Source: Paenibacillus sambharensis
GTDB lineage: Bacteria; Bacillota; Bacilli; Paenibacillales; Paenibacillaceae
Reading direction: 5' to 3'
Assembly (NCBI RefSeq): GCF_003233845.1
Contig: NZ_QKRB01000054.1
Span: 62,001 to 126,000, forward strand
Length of the DNA stretch: 64,000 bases
This document shows positions 54,488 through 64,000 of this stretch, in pieces. Position 1 is the stretch's first letter; every line of letters starts with the position of its first letter. The notes beneath the pieces are model-generated. The model did not search any database. It was not told the DNA's origin and worked only from the letters and a program-made list of their open reading frames with translations. Made by a program: the position numbers and the translations under genes.

Positions 54488-56929
54488 TTGCTTAATTCGA
54501 AGACCCGCTGGGTCGTTTCGAAGCTGACAGACGAAGAAGAGAAAAGCGCAGCCCTCATAGCTGGTGAACTAAGCTTGTCGCCGCTTACGGCTAGACTGCT
54601 TTTGCAGAGAGGGATTACTGGCGTGGAGGCTGCTAAGCGGTTTCTATATGGAGAGCTTGAACTGCTTCATGACCCATACAAGCTGAAAGGGCTGGAGCAG
54701 GGCGTACACCGAATCCGGCAGGCGCTGGCCGGGGGAGAGGCCATCAGGATATACGGGGATTATGATGCGGATGGGGTTTCCAGCACGTCGCTGATGATCC
54801 GGCTGCTCAGAAGTCTCGGCAGCACGTTCGATTACTATATCCCGCACCGGCAGCTGGAGGGCTATGGCTTGAACAATGCGGCGGTAGAAGCTGCAGCTGC
54901 TGCCGGCGTGAAGCTGCTGATAACCGTTGATACAGGGATCAGTGCAGTCGAACAAATTGCATACGCCGGTAAGCTGGGCATAGATGTTGTAGTAACTGAC
55001 CATCATGAGCCTCCTGCGGTTCTGCCGGAAGCGGCGGCCATTATTAATCCGAAGCAGAAAGACTGCCCGTATCCCTTTAAGGGGCTTGCGGGCGTTGGAG
55101 TGGCATTCAAGCTGGCGACAGCTTTGCTCGGCCGTACCCCGCTGGAATGGACAGATCTGGTCGCTCTGGGTACAATTGCGGATTTAATGCCGCTGGTAGA
55201 TGAGAATAGAGTGCTGGTAAAAAAAGGCCTGGAGCAGCTAAGGCATACAGCTGAACCGGGTTTCCGCGCGCTGGCTGAAGTCAGCGGTATTCATCTGGAC
55301 AACCTAAGCTCAGAAGGGATTGCCTTTGGCATGGCACCGCGTATTAACGCTGCTGGCAGACTAGCGCATGCCGATATCGCGGTCAGGCTGCTTGCGTCCG
55401 CCGAGCCGGCTGAAGCGGAGCTGCATGCGGATTCGCTGGATGCTCTTAACCGCGAACGCCAGCAGATTGTAGATACGATGGTGAAGGAAGCAGAAGCGCT
55501 CTGGTCGGACAAGTGCCGGGCAGCAGCCGGACAGGGAAAGCCCGAACCAGGGGTGATCGTCGTAGCTGCGGAGGGCTGGAATGTTGGCGTTGTCGGTATT
55601 GTCGCTTCGAAGCTGATCGAGCGCCACTACCGGCCGACCTTAGTGCTGGGCATAGACCGGGAGACGGGCAAGGCGAAGGGCTCGGCCCGTTCCATAGACG
55701 GTTACGACCTTCATGCGGCTTTAACCGAGTGTGCCGCCCTGCTCGAACATTATGGGGGACACCAGGCAGCGGCAGGCATGACACTGCACCGGGACAGGCT
55801 GGATGAGCTGGAGCTCATGCTTGACAAGCTGGCGGGGGAGTGGCTGCAGGAGGAGGACCTGATCCGCAAGACTGCTGTTGATCTGGTGTGCGGTGCAGAT
55901 GAAGCTGACCTTGATACCGTCCGCCAGCTGCAGCTTCTTGAGCCGTTTGGGGCGGGGAACCCGCAGCCCAAGCTGCTGGTAACAGCAAGCCGACTCAAGG
56001 AAAAGCGGGCGATCGGCAAGGAGGGCAAGCACCTCAGACTGACTGCTGCCCGCGGCCGTGGAGCATTAGAAGCGGTTGGCTTCGGGCTCGGCGAGCTGGC
56101 GAAGCGGATAACGGAAGAAGCAAGCGTAGAAATGCTGGGTGAGCTTAGTGTGAATGAATGGAATGGGATCGAGAAGCCGCAGCTGCTTATTCGTGATCTT
56201 CGTATTCCGCACAGGCAGTTCTTTGATGGAAGGGGAGAGAAGGACCCTCTGACAGTCATAAGGCAGCTTCAAGCATTGTACGCGTCACCGGGTGCCTTGC
56301 AGCAGCGCCCAACAGGTAACCGGCAGCCCGGAGCAGAAGAAGCCTGTATCCTGATTCTGACTCATGATCCTTCGTTTAAGGAAGCTGCAGCAGGCATGGA
56401 AGCGGTTCGTGCGGATGGATGGGATACCGGGGGGGCGAAGCATTCTGTGACCCTTCACTATGATCAGCTGTCTGGTCTTGAGATGGACTGCACCGTGCTT
56501 GTGCTCCTGGATAAACCGCCGTGCGGAGAGAGTCTGTCCGCATTCATCCAGCGTTCTGCCAGTCTGGAGGCTGTCCATGCGCTGTATAAGCCGGACCGGC
56601 GTGCCCCCCGCTTTCCGGAACGCAGCCACTTTGCGGAAATTTATCAGGCGGTTCGCAAGCTATCGCCAGGTGAGCTGATTTACGACCGTGTCCATCTTGC
56701 TCTGGCTTGGACCGGGTGGCCTGAGGCAGCGATTCGCATGATGATTGATGTATTTATTGAGCTGGGGTTTATCCTTTCGGAAGAAGGCAATCTGAAGATT
56801 GTTACAAAACCGGAGCGGAGGGATCTGGCAGAGTCCAGGCTGTATAAGCGGGCTGAACAGGCGGCCGTTTATGAACGGCTGTGGCTTGGTCCAGCTGCCG
56901 AGCTTGGGCAGTGGCTCAGAGGATTGTAA
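54488..56929 (+). CDS. recJ: Single-stranded-DNA-specific exonuclease RecJ
   Basis: RecJ degrades single-stranded DNA 5' to 3' in recombination and repair. The DHH-family motifs are RIYGDYDADGVSSTSLMIRL, TVDTGISAVEQI and VVVTDHHEPP. The DHHA1 domain has RSIDGYDLHAALTECAALLEHYGGHQAAAGM, and an OB fold and a C-terminal extension follow. The frame opens with ATG 54467. TTG 54488 has GGGGGGAAG eight bases upstream and gives MLNSKTRWVV, the expected family start (813 residues). Confidence 0.95.
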   Translation: MLNSKTRWVVSKLTDEEEKSAALIAGELSLSPLTARLLLQRGITGVEAAKRFLYGELELLHDPYKLKGLEQGVHRIRQALAGGEAIRIYGDYDADGVSSTSLMIRLLRSLGSTFDYYIPHRQLEGYGLNNAAVEAAAAAGVKLLITVDTGISAVEQIAYAGKLGIDVVVTDHHEPPAVLPEAAAIINPKQKDCPYPFKGLAGVGVAFKLATALLGRTPLEWTDLVALGTIADLMPLVDENRVLVKKGLEQLRHTAEPGFRALAEVSGIHLDNLSSEGIAFGMAPRINAAGRLAHADIAVRLLASAEPAEAELHADSLDALNRERQQIVDTMVKEAEALWSDKCRAAAGQGKPEPGVIVVAAEGWNVGVVGIVASKLIERHYRPTLVLGIDRETGKAKGSARSIDGYDLHAALTECAALLEHYGGHQAAAGMTLHRDRLDELELMLDKLAGEWLQEEDLIRKTAVDLVCGADEADLDTVRQLQLLEPFGAGNPQPKLLVTASRLKEKRAIGKEGKHLRLTAARGRGALEAVGFGLGELAKRITEEASVEMLGELSVNEWNGIEKPQLLIRDLRIPHRQFFDGRGEKDPLTVIRQLQALYASPGALQQRPTGNRQPGAEEACILILTHDPSFKEAAAGMEAVRADGWDTGGAKHSVTLHYDQLSGLEMDCTVLVLLDKPPCGESLSAFIQRSASLEAVHALYKPDRRAPRFPERSHFAEIYQAVRKLSPGELIYDRVHLALAWTGWPEAAIRMMIDVFIELGFILSEEGNLKIVTKPERRDLAESRLYKRAEQAAVYERLWLGPAAELGQWLRGL

Positions 56930-57013
56930 ATAACTGGCTGTAAAAGTTTGTTTCCATTCGGCTTTATATTTGATACGATCACATTATTCCACTTGGTCCT
57001 AGGAGGATTACAG

Positions 57014-57526
57014 ATGAACTTCAAAGATTATATCCGTGTTATCCCTGACTTCCCGCAGCCGGGAATCCGGTTCAAAGATATCACCACCCTGCTGAAGGAC
57101 GGGGAAGCTTACCGGGCTGCCATCGAGGCGCTTAAGGAAGGAGTTAAGCATCTCGAGATTGATATTGTTGCAGGCCCGGAGGCACGCGGATTTGTCATCG
57201 GTGCACCGCTGGCGCTGTCACTGGGCGTCGGATTTGTGCCGATCCGCAAGAGCGGCAAGCTTCCTGGCGAAACCATTGAAGCATCGTACGACCTCGAATA
57301 CGGCAAGGACCGTCTGGCTATGCATAAGGATGCGATCAGCCCGGGACAGCGTGTTCTTATTGCGGATGACCTGCTTGCTACGGGAGGTACAATTTCCTCC
57401 ACAATGAATCTGATCAAGTCGGTGGGCGGCGAAGTGGCCGGAGCCTCATTCCTGATTGAGCTTTCCTACCTGTCCGGAAGGGACAAGCTGAACGGTGTCG
57501 ATGTGTTCTCGCTTGTTACTTATTAA
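57014..57526 (+). CDS. apt: Adenine phosphoribosyltransferase
   Basis: Apt salvages adenine to AMP. The 170-residue protein starts at ATG 57014 (AGGAGG seven bases upstream) and reads [27 protein letters not shown]. It contains the PRPP-binding motif [20 protein letters not shown] and the adenine-binding region [18 protein letters not shown]. The open frame from 56948 is upstream leader. The recJ-apt-rel order matches B. subtilis. A terminator follows. Confidence 0.97.
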   Translation: MNFKDYIRVIPDFPQPGIRFKDITTLLKDGEAYRAAIEALKEGVKHLEIDIVAGPEARGFVIGAPLALSLGVGFVPIRKSGKLPGETIEASYDLEYGKDRLAMHKDAISPGQRVLIADDLLATGGTISSTMNLIKSVGGEVAGASFLIELSYLSGRDKLNGVDVFSLVTY

Positions 57527-57570
57527 TACCCAGCTGCTGCGGCAGATGCGTATATTCCGATAGTCTAAGG

Positions 57571-57604
57571 CCCCAACCTGCCAGCTACAGCAGGTTGGGG
57601 TTTT
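57571..57604 (+). terminator. Terminator after apt
   Basis: A perfect 11-bp stem (57571-57581 with 57590-57600) with an eight-base loop is followed by TTTT. Confidence 0.85.
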
Positions 57605-57706
57605 CCTGTAATGGAATGGCCAGTATTACACTTCCATCTATTTCCTAATACTGATTCATCCGCAGTCAGGTGACATGAAGCTTGGATGAAAGCGCGCGGC
57701 AGGCAG

Positions 57707-57736
57707 TTGACGTTTGCCCATTATTACAGGCATAAT
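57707..57736 (+). promoter_or_regulatory. Sigma-A promoter of rel
   Basis: TTGACG (57707-57712), 18 bases and CATAAT (57731-57736). Transcription would begin near 57743, about 60 bases before ATG 57803, which rules out the upstream open start at 57686. Confidence 0.65.
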
Positions 57737-57802
57737 ATTAGAAAACTCGGAAAGACAAGATTCAAATTGTCGCGAGGGACTCTGTTTCGGAAAGGACGTT
57801 TC

Positions 57803-59986
57803 ATGGGCATAGAGCAGTTACTCGAAAAGGCATCGACCTACCTGAGAGAATCGGACCTGGAGCGCGTCAGGGAAGCCTACGATTTTGCCGAACAAGCCCA
57901 TCACGGCCAAGTGCGAAAATCGGGAGAACCTTATATATTGCATCCGGTTGCGGTTGCGGAGATTATTGTGAACATGCAGATGGATGTGATCTCTATCATT
58001 GCGGCTCTCCTTCATGATGTCGTGGAGGATACGACGGTGCCGCTTGAGGAAGTCCGCATTCGTTTTGGTGATACATGCGCCATGCTGGTTGACGGCTTGA
58101 CCAAGCTGGAGAAGATCAAATTCCGTTCCAAGGAAGAACAGCAGAATGAGAATTACCGGAAGATGTTTGTGGCGATGGCGCAGGATATCCGGGTCATTCT
58201 TATTAAGCTGGCTGACCGGCTGCACAATATGCGTACCCTGAAGTTCCAGTCAGAGGAAGCCCAGCGGCGGATCGCATACGAAACGCTGGAAATCTTCTGT
58301 CCAATCGCACATAGGCTTGGCATCTCGGCAATCAAGTGGGAGATGGAGGATATCGCGCTGCGGTATCTGAACCCTCAGCAGTATTACAGGATTGCCAACC
58401 TGATGCAGAAGAAGCGGGTGGAACGGGAGCAGTTCATCTCAGACGTGATCAGCAAGATTAAGGAGAAGCTGTCGGAGATGGGCATTGAAGGTGATATCTC
58501 CGGCCGGCCCAAGCATATCTACAGCATCTTCAAGAAGATGCAGGACAAGAACAAGCAGTTCAATGAAATCTACGATCTGCTGGCGATCCGCATCATTGTC
58601 GACAATATTAAAGACTGTTATGCTACGCTCGGCATTATTCACACGCTGTGGCGGCCGATGCCGGGGCGCTTCAAGGACTATATCGCAATGCCGAAGGCGA
58701 ATATGTACCAGTCGCTGCACACAACGGTGATCGGGCCTAACGGCGAGCCCACGGAGGTGCAGATTCGCACCTGGGAGATGCACCGGACGAGCGAGTACGG
58801 TATCGCTGCGCATTGGGCGTATAAGGAAGGCGGAAGCAACCCGAACACAAGCTTCGGCGAGAAGATGAAGTGGTTCCGGGAGATTCTGGAGCTTCAGGAT
58901 GAAGCGCGGGATGCATCCGAGTTTATGGAATCACTGAAGATGGATTTCTTCTCCGATCTCGTGTTTGTATTTACGCCCAAGGGAGAAGTGTTTGAGCTTC
59001 CTGCGGGTTCAGTGCCGCTGGACTTCGCTTACCGGGTCCATACAGAGGTGGGCAACCGGACGATTGGCGCAAAGGTGAACGGCCGGATCGTGCCGCTGGA
59101 TCATAAGCTAAAGACGGGAGATATTGTTGAAATTCTGACGTCTAAGCATTCATATGGACCAAGCCAGGACTGGATCAAGATCGCGCAGTCCTCCCATGCC
59201 AGAAGCAAGATCAAGCAGTGGTTCAAGAAGGAGAAGCGTGAAGAGAATGTCGCGAAGGGCCGTGACATGCTGGAGCGGGAGCTGAAGCGTCTCGGACTGG
59301 AGCCCTCACAGTGGCTGCAGGATGATAAGCTGATGGAAGCGGCGAACAAATTCACCTTCCATGATATTGAGGACATGCTGTCCGCTGTGGGCTTTGGAGG
59401 AATTACGGCGGCCCAGATCGTGACCAAGCTGACGGAGAAGCTCCGCAAGGAAGCAGAGGAAGCAAGCAAGATTGAGCTGACTTCGGAAGTGAAAGAGATG
59501 AAGTCGCCGACGATTGCGAAGAAGAAGCGGCCGACACACGGCATCCGTGTGAAGGGCGTTGATAATATGCTGGTCCGGTTCGCACGCTGCTGCAATCCGG
59601 TGCCCGGCGATGAAATTGTCGGTTATATAACACGGGGCAGAGGCGTTTCGGTACACCGGACGGATTGCAACAATATTCCAACCACAGGCGACGGGGAAGA
59701 AGCAGCGCGGGTGATTGAGGTGGAATGGGAGCAGTCGGTGGAAGCGAACTATGCCGTCGATATTGAGATCCGAGGTCACGACCGCAAGGGCTTGCTGAAC
59801 GAGGTGCTCCAGGTGGTATCGGAGAGCAAGACGAATATCTCGGCTGTATCGGGCCGTTCAGACAAGAACAAGCTTGCGTTGATTCATATGACGATTCTGA
59901 TCCGAAACATTGAGCATTTGCAGTCGGTTGTCGACAAAATCAAGCGCATTCAGGATGTGTTCTCGGTACACCGGATCATGCAATAA
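57803..59986 (+). CDS. relA: Bifunctional (p)ppGpp synthetase/hydrolase Rel
   Basis: Rel makes and degrades (p)ppGpp in the stringent response. It is 727 residues from ATG 57803 (AAAGGA six bases upstream). The hydrolase HD domain has [10 protein letters not shown] (His47) and LLHDVVEDT (His71-Asp72). The synthetase domain has [21 protein letters not shown] and [26 protein letters not shown] domain, a conserved Cys-rich part ([22 protein letters not shown]) and a C-terminal ACT domain follow. Both catalytic domains look intact. dtd follows 35 bases downstream. Confidence 0.97.
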   Translation: MGIEQLLEKASTYLRESDLERVREAYDFAEQAHHGQVRKSGEPYILHPVAVAEIIVNMQMDVISIIAALLHDVVEDTTVPLEEVRIRFGDTCAMLVDGLTKLEKIKFRSKEEQQNENYRKMFVAMAQDIRVILIKLADRLHNMRTLKFQSEEAQRRIAYETLEIFCPIAHRLGISAIKWEMEDIALRYLNPQQYYRIANLMQKKRVEREQFISDVISKIKEKLSEMGIEGDISGRPKHIYSIFKKMQDKNKQFNEIYDLLAIRIIVDNIKDCYATLGIIHTLWRPMPGRFKDYIAMPKANMYQSLHTTVIGPNGEPTEVQIRTWEMHRTSEYGIAAHWAYKEGGSNPNTSFGEKMKWFREILELQDEARDASEFMESLKMDFFSDLVFVFTPKGEVFELPAGSVPLDFAYRVHTEVGNRTIGAKVNGRIVPLDHKLKTGDIVEILTSKHSYGPSQDWIKIAQSSHARSKIKQWFKKEKREENVAKGRDMLERELKRLGLEPSQWLQDDKLMEAANKFTFHDIEDMLSAVGFGGITAAQIVTKLTEKLRKEAEEASKIELTSEVKEMKSPTIAKKKRPTHGIRVKGVDNMLVRFARCCNPVPGDEIVGYITRGRGVSVHRTDCNNIPTTGDGEEAARVIEVEWEQSVEANYAVDIEIRGHDRKGLLNEVLQVVSESKTNISAVSGRSDKNKLALIHMTILIRNIEHLQSVVDKIKRIQDVFSVHRIMQ

Positions 59987-60021
59987 CATTGGCAGGGATG
60001 AAGGAGACTCGGGAGGATACG

Positions 60022-60468
60022 ATGAGAGTTGTTGTACAGCGCTGCCGTTCGGCCTCCGTTACGGTCGCAGGCGAGGTTACCGGGACGATCGAAGAGGGGC
60101 TGATGCTGCTCGTCGGATTTACGCAGAGGGATACAGAGCGTGACATCCGCTGGATGGCGGACAAGCTGGCCGGTCTCCGGATATTCGAAGATCAGGATGG
60201 GAAGATGAACCTGTCCGTATCCGACATCGGCGGTGCCGTACTGTCCGTGTCGCAATTCACCCTCTACGGGGACTGCCGCAAGGGTAGAAGGCCCAACTTC
60301 ATGGCTGCTGCCAGACCGGATCAGGCTGAGCCGCTTTATAATCAGTTCAATGAATTGCTGCGTGCCCAGGGCCTGCACGTTGAGACAGGCCGCTTCGGCG
60401 CTATGATGGATGTAGAGCTTATTAATTGGGGACCGGTAACACTAATTGTCGACAGCCTAGACGGTTAG
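60022..60468 (+). CDS. dtd: D-aminoacyl-tRNA deacylase
   Basis: Dtd removes D-amino acids from mischarged tRNA. From ATG 60022 (GGAGG five bases upstream) it has 148 residues. It shows [15 protein letters not shown], the substrate motif [20 protein letters not shown] and the Gly-cis-Pro motif [11 protein letters not shown]. An earlier start at 59989 adds 11 residues but lacks support. The rel-dtd order is as in B. subtilis. Confidence 0.96.
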   Translation: MRVVVQRCRSASVTVAGEVTGTIEEGLMLLVGFTQRDTERDIRWMADKLAGLRIFEDQDGKMNLSVSDIGGAVLSVSQFTLYGDCRKGRRPNFMAAARPDQAEPLYNQFNELLRAQGLHVETGRFGAMMDVELINWGPVTLIVDSLDG

Positions 60469-60537
60469 ATTCCGGGATGCTGGAAACACTAATGGCAAAT
60501 GGAGACAGAAGATGTCGAAAGGAGCCAGAAGCAGCCC

Positions 60538-60708
60538 ATGCGACAAGCACCCAAGGAGCAGCAGATCATAAGGACGGCTAACGGGCTGATGCAGGCAGAA
60601 CGCCGTGAGGCCCTGTCCGGCATGACAGCTGCCGACAGGGCTCCCGAACGTCCTGCTTCAGCCTTATGGTCGGGAGGACGGGCCCGCCCGCACAGGGAGA
60701 TGCTGTAG
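60538..60708 (+). CDS. Possible small hypothetical protein downstream of dtd
   Basis: An ORF starting at ATG 60538 (56 residues), or at ATG 60499 (69 residues), reads through to 60708. The sequence is polar and charged (KEQQIIRTANGLMQAERREALSGM), and no family is recognised. An AAAGGAG lies about 12 bases before ATG 60538, farther than usual. A hairpin (60610-60641) lies inside it. It may be coding or simply a non-coding part of the 3' region before the terminator at 60724. Confidence 0.2.
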   Translation: MRQAPKEQQIIRTANGLMQAERREALSGMTAADRAPERPASALWSGGRARPHREML

Positions 60709-60723
60709 TACCGCAAGAGTAAT

Positions 60724-60760
60724 AGAAGCACCGTGCGTTTAGGCGCCGGTGTTTCTATTT
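60724..60760 (+). terminator. Terminator after the rel-dtd unit
   Basis: A 10-bp stem (60724-60733 with 60747-60756, one G-U pair) is followed by ATTTTCG. The T-tract is modest. Confidence 0.6.
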
Positions 60761-60999
60761 TCGATTCTTGCGTAAACGCTTTATTTATTGTAATAAGACT
60801 GTAATCTAATTAACATGTTCCTCTAATATCGTCCGGCTAGAATAATAGTCGACCCCCTTTTTTATACGATATAAACTTTGGACCTGCGGCCCCAATGGCT
60901 GCAGGTTATTTTCTTTGGTATGACCTTAAGGCCCACGGCGGCAAAAAAAGCTGTGCGAATCTTGACTTTACGTGTCGTGGCAGGTAAAATTGGTAATCA
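60761..60999 (+). other. Non-coding AT-rich stretch before the hisS T-box
   Basis: About 240 bases hold no supported gene. 60780-60870 is AT-rich and should contain the hisS promoter, but no -35/-10 pair has good spacing: TTAACA (60820-60825) and TAGAAT (60838-60843) are only 12 bases apart. 60870-60960 holds an ORF-like stretch without a start signal. Confidence 0.4.
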
Positions 61000-61313
61000 A
61001 CTGAAGGCAGCGGATACAGCTGCAGAAGATTCGATGACGGGACCAAGTAATCTGCATCACATACCCAGAGAGAGACGTCCAGGCTGCAAACGTCTTTATG
61101 CTGAGCAGGCGAAAGAACCTCCCCGAGAACGTCCGGTGAACTGGCAGACCGCTGAGCGGTATGCTGTAATAGCTGGTACGCGTGTAACGGGCGTTAACCG
61201 TTGAGCGGTTAGACTGCATATTGGCAGATGACCGGAACATGGGTGGTACCGCGTGAGCTGATAACAGTCTCTCGCCCCAAGCGCAGCGTGCGCTTGAGGC
61301 GGGGGACTTTTTT
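61000..61313 (+). ncRNA. T-box riboswitch upstream of hisS-aspS
   Basis: The leader shows GGGACCAAGTAA (Stem I entry), CCCAGAGAGAGACG (AG-bulge region) and the T-box core GGGTGGTACCGCG at 61241-61253. A 20-bp terminator stem with one mismatch and several G-U pairs (61266-61308) is followed by six T. It senses uncharged tRNA and controls hisS and probably aspS. The specifier codon could not be fixed by eye: no CAC or GAC sits in an obvious loop. The upstream boundary is approximate. Confidence 0.9.
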
Positions 61314-61389
61314 ACATTCACCGCTATTTCGGCAGACCGGCAGCAACAGCCGCTGCGAAATGTTAAATACGAAGAAGGAGGGGATGCAG

Positions 61390-62649
61390 ATGGCTTTTCA
61401 GAAGCCGCCAGGCACACAAGATTTTCTTCCTGCTGCAACTGCGAAGTGGCAGTTTGTGGAAGGCAAGGCCAGAGAGCTGTGCCGCAGCTATAACTACCGG
61501 GAAATCCGGACGCCGATGTTTGAATCGACGGACCTGTTCAAGCGGGGGGTCGGCGAAACAACGGATATCGTGGAAAAAGAGATGTATACCTTCACGGACA
61601 GGGGAGACCGCAGCATTACACTTCGTCCCGAAGGGACGGCAGGTGTGGTGCGGGCCTACGTCGAGAACAAGCTTTACGGGGAGCCGGACGTCGGCAAGCT
61701 GTATTATATCGGCCCGATGTTCCGCTATGAGCGCCAGCAGGCAGGGCGTTACCGTCAGTTCCACCAGTTCGGCGTGGAGGCGCTTGGTTCAGCCGATCCG
61801 GCGATTGACGCGGAGGTGATCGCGCTCGGCTTGTCATTCTTCCACTCCATAGGACTGAAGGATGTGCGCGTGGAGATCAACTCGGTTGGTACTCCGTCCG
61901 TCCGCGCTGCTTTCCGCGAGAAGCTGCTTAGCTTCCTGGAGCCGATGCGTGAGACGCTGTGCAAGGACTGCCAGTCACGGATGGACCGCAACCCGCTGCG
62001 CGTTCTGGACTGTAAGACGGACCAGAAGCATTTCACGGATGCGCCTTCGATACTGGATAGTCTGGATGAGGAGTGCAGCACGCATTTTGAAGCGGTAAAA
62101 GCATACCTGGAGGCCATGGGAATCGGCTATTCTATTAATTCCCGTCTGGTACGCGGACTCGACTACTATACGCACACCGCTTTTGAATACAAGGCGGAAG
62201 GCATCGGGGCAATCGACACGGTTGGCGGCGGCGGCCGTTACAACGGGCTAGTCGGGGAGATCGGCGGTCCGGATCAGCCTGGCATTGGCTTTGGTATTGG
62301 TCTTGAGCGGGCTGTCATGCTGCTTGAGAGCAAGACGAATGAGCTTGAAGGCCTCAGCCGTCTGGATGTGTATGTGGTCGGGCTCGGCGAGGACGCAGAG
62401 CGGGAAACCGTACGGATCGTGCAGCAGCTCCGGGAACAGGGCATTGCCGCCGACCGCGATTATCTCGGGCGCAAGATGAAGGCACAGATGAAGTCGGCCG
62501 ACCGCTATGAAGCGCGCTTTACGGCGATCCTCGGCGAGGATGAGCTGGCGCGCGGCGAGATTGCGCTGAAGCATATGGAATCCGGCGAGCAGCGTGTGGT
62601 ATCACTGGACAAGCTTGCGGATGAAATCAAGCAGTCCATCTCACAATAA
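61390..62649 (+). CDS. hisS: Histidyl-tRNA synthetase
   Basis: HisS charges tRNA-His; it is a class II synthetase of 419 residues from ATG 61390. AAGGAGGGG lies six to nine bases upstream; ATG 61384 is too close to it. It shows FQKPPGTQDFLP at the N-terminus, motif 2 (LYYIGPMFRYERQQAGRYRQFHQFGVE), the histidine-binding RGLDYYTHTAFEYK and the anticodon-binding domain (DVYVVGLGEDAERETVRIVQQL). It is under the T-box before it, and aspS follows 36 bases later, as in B. subtilis. Confidence 0.97.
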   Translation: MAFQKPPGTQDFLPAATAKWQFVEGKARELCRSYNYREIRTPMFESTDLFKRGVGETTDIVEKEMYTFTDRGDRSITLRPEGTAGVVRAYVENKLYGEPDVGKLYYIGPMFRYERQQAGRYRQFHQFGVEALGSADPAIDAEVIALGLSFFHSIGLKDVRVEINSVGTPSVRAAFREKLLSFLEPMRETLCKDCQSRMDRNPLRVLDCKTDQKHFTDAPSILDSLDEECSTHFEAVKAYLEAMGIGYSINSRLVRGLDYYTHTAFEYKAEGIGAIDTVGGGGRYNGLVGEIGGPDQPGIGFGIGLERAVMLLESKTNELEGLSRLDVYVVGLGEDAERETVRIVQQLREQGIAADRDYLGRKMKAQMKSADRYEARFTAILGEDELARGEIALKHMESGEQRVVSLDKLADEIKQSISQ

Positions 62650-62685
62650 ACCAAAGAGGAACATAGAAAGGCAGGAACTAAGATT

Positions 62686-64000
62686 ATGATGCTCAAAACA
62701 CATGACTGCGGCAAACTGACGAAATCCGATGTCGGAACAAAGGTAACCTTGAATGGCTGGGTACAGCGCAGACGCGACCTAGGCGGCGTGCTCTTCATTG
62801 ATCTGCGTGACCGTACCGGTATTGTACAGATCGTATTTAACCCGGACTTCTCCGGAGAAGCGCTTGACATTGCTGACCGCGCCCGCAGCGAATACGTGCT
62901 TGCTGTTAGCGGTGAAGTGGTCCAGCGTGACCCGGAAACGTTCAATCCGAACATTGCGACAGGCGAAATCGAAATCCGCGTTAAAGAAATCGAGATTATG
63001 AGTGCGGCCAAGACACCTCCATTCCCGGTTGAGGATGGCGTGGAGGTTGATGAATCGCTGCGTCTGAAGTACCGTTATCTGGATCTTCGCCGGCCGGAGA
63101 TGCAGAACACGCTGCTGCTTCGTTCAAAGGCAGCCAAAATTTTCCGTGACTATCTGGACGACAATGGCTTTATCGAGGTGGAGACACCGATTCTGACCAA
63201 GAGCTCCCCTGAAGGCGCGAGAGACTACCTGGTACCAAGCCGGGTTCATCCGGAGGAGTTCTATGCGCTTCCGCAATCGCCGCAAATTTTCAAGCAGCTG
63301 CTGATGGTCGGCGGCATTGAGCGCTACTACCAGATCGCACGCTGCTTCCGTGATGAAGACCTCCGTGCGGATCGTCAGCCGGAGTTTACACAGGTGGACA
63401 TTGAGACCTCCTTCCTGTCCCAGGACCAGCTGCTTGATATGATGGAAGAGCTGGCGGTTAAGCTGTTCCGTGAAACGGTAGGCGCCGAGCTGTCCCGTCC
63501 GTTCCAGCGTATTACGTATGCCGATGCCATGAACAAGTATGGCTCGGATAAGCCTGACCTGCGTTTTGGCCTGGAGATGGAGGATATTACGGATATCGTC
63601 TCCGGCAGTGATGTGAAGGTGTTTGCAAGCGTGGCTGGCTCAGGCGGCGTCGTCAAGGCGCTTAATGCCAAAGGCTGCGCAGGCTGGAGCCGTAAGGAGC
63701 TGGATGATCTGCAGCCGTTTGCGGCACGCTACGGCGGCAAGGGTCTTGCATGGGTCACCGTCAAGGAAGGCGAGTGGCGCGGGCCAATCGTCAAATTCTT
63801 CAAGCCGGAAGAGATCAGCGCATTGACTGAACGCCTTGGCGTCGAAGAAGGGGACCTGCTCCTGTTCTCGGCCGATAAGAAGAAGGTGGTTGCAGATGTG
63901 CTTGGCAACCTGCGTCTGAAGATTGGCCGCGAGCTGGGTCTGATTGACGATTCCGTCTATAAATTCGCTTGGGTAGTTGATTTCCCGCTGCTTGGCTGGG
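62686..64000 (+). CDS. aspS: Aspartyl-tRNA synthetase, N-terminal part (cut by window end)
   Basis: The frame from ATG 62686 stays open to the window end (about 438 codons); full proteins have about 590. The N-terminal OB-fold anticodon domain has [24 protein letters not shown], and class II motif 2 is seen in [21 protein letters not shown]. The bacterial insertion domain follows, and the last residues are [20 protein letters not shown] stands upstream; the second codon is also ATG. It shares the transcript with hisS. Confidence 0.96.
   Translation, partial: MMLKTHDCGKLTKSDVGTKVTLNGWVQRRRDLGGVLFIDLRDRTGIVQIVFNPDFSGEALDIADRARSEYVLAVSGEVVQRDPETFNPNIATGEIEIRVKEIEIMSAAKTPPFPVEDGVEVDESLRLKYRYLDLRRPEMQNTLLLRSKAAKIFRDYLDDNGFIEVETPILTKSSPEGARDYLVPSRVHPEEFYALPQSPQIFKQLLMVGGIERYYQIARCFRDEDLRADRQPEFTQVDIETSFLSQDQLLDMMEELAVKLFRETVGAELSRPFQRITYADAMNKYGSDKPDLRFGLEMEDITDIVSGSDVKVFASVAGSGGVVKALNAKGCAGWSRKELDDLQPFAARYGGKGLAWVTVKEGEWRGPIVKFFKPEEISALTERLGVEEGDLLLFSADKKKVVADVLGNLRLKIGRELGLIDDSVYKFAWVVDFPLLGW

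Noticed and set aside
60878-61204. 108-residue ORF before hisS
   Set aside because: It overlaps Stem I of the T-box, has no ribosome binding site and no recognisable protein features.
63623-63826. 67-residue forward ORF near the window end
   Set aside because: It is a frame shadow inside aspS, which continues past the window edge.

Overview
The window looks like a housekeeping stretch of chromosome from an endospore-forming Firmicute, most likely Paenibacillus or a close relative. The reasons are moderate GC (roughly mid-50s percent by eye), strong AGGAGG-type ribosome binding sites with many TTG and GTG starts, T-box leaders before aminoacyl-tRNA synthetase genes, nine sporulation genes, and a gene order that follows the Bacillus subtilis hem-valS-mre-min-spoIVF-rplU-obg-phe-ruv-queA-sec-recJ-rel-hisS-aspS region. 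It differs from B. subtilis in carrying ruvC, an RNase G gene beside rplU, murC after folC, and several inserted genes. I saw no tRNA, rRNA, CRISPR array, insertion sequence or prophage.

Layout. 1-3783: end of hemD, then hemB, hemL and an RluA-type pseudouridine synthase. 3887-5599: spoVID. 5649-10118: promoter, T-box, valS and folC, followed by murC and a strong terminator. 11665-19977: spoIIB, a DUF4321 membrane protein, maf, radC, mreBCD, minCD and rodA (cell shape, division-site choice and engulfment). 20068-22056: two reverse-strand genes, a DMT exporter and an aldo/keto reductase, interrupt the conserved order. 22291-28863: spoIVFA, spoIVFB, RNase G, the L21 leader with rplU-prp-rpmA, spo0B and obg. 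28980-31779: a DeoR-type repressor, glycerol-1-phosphate dehydrogenase (araM/egsA) and an orphan membrane protein, forming an inserted block. 32110-36889: pheB-hom-thrC-thrB-pheA (threonine and phenylalanine synthesis). 37177-39496: safA and bofC. 39663-47084: ruvC-ruvA-ruvB, a DCC-family protein, a SpoIID/LytB protein, queA, tgt and yajC. 47209-51217: PAP2 phosphatase, TIGR04086 protein, a short DUF421-like protein, spoVB and comN. 51300-54400: secD, secF and an unusual CDF-family protein. 54488-60468: recJ, apt, rel and dtd. 60469-61389: a largely non-coding stretch ending in the hisS T-box. 61390-64000: hisS and the start of aspS, cut by the window edge.

How the genes work together. SafA and SpoVID are known partners in spore coat encasement. 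SpoIVFA, SpoIVFB and BofC together control pro-sigma-K processing, and all of them are here. Spo0B belongs to the phosphorelay that starts sporulation. Prp and its substrate L27 are adjacent, and L27 carries the N-terminal extension that Prp removes. QueA and Tgt act in queuosine synthesis, with YajC and SecDF serving the Sec translocon. RuvABC resolves Holliday junctions.

I found no convincing undescribed multi-gene system. The observations most worth a second look are the CDF-family protein with substituted metal ligands after secF, the shortened DUF421 protein at the yrbG position, a Spo0B with two predicted membrane helices, a perfect inverted repeat inside the araM promoter, a palindrome cluster before spoIVFA, and the 900-base region before hisS.
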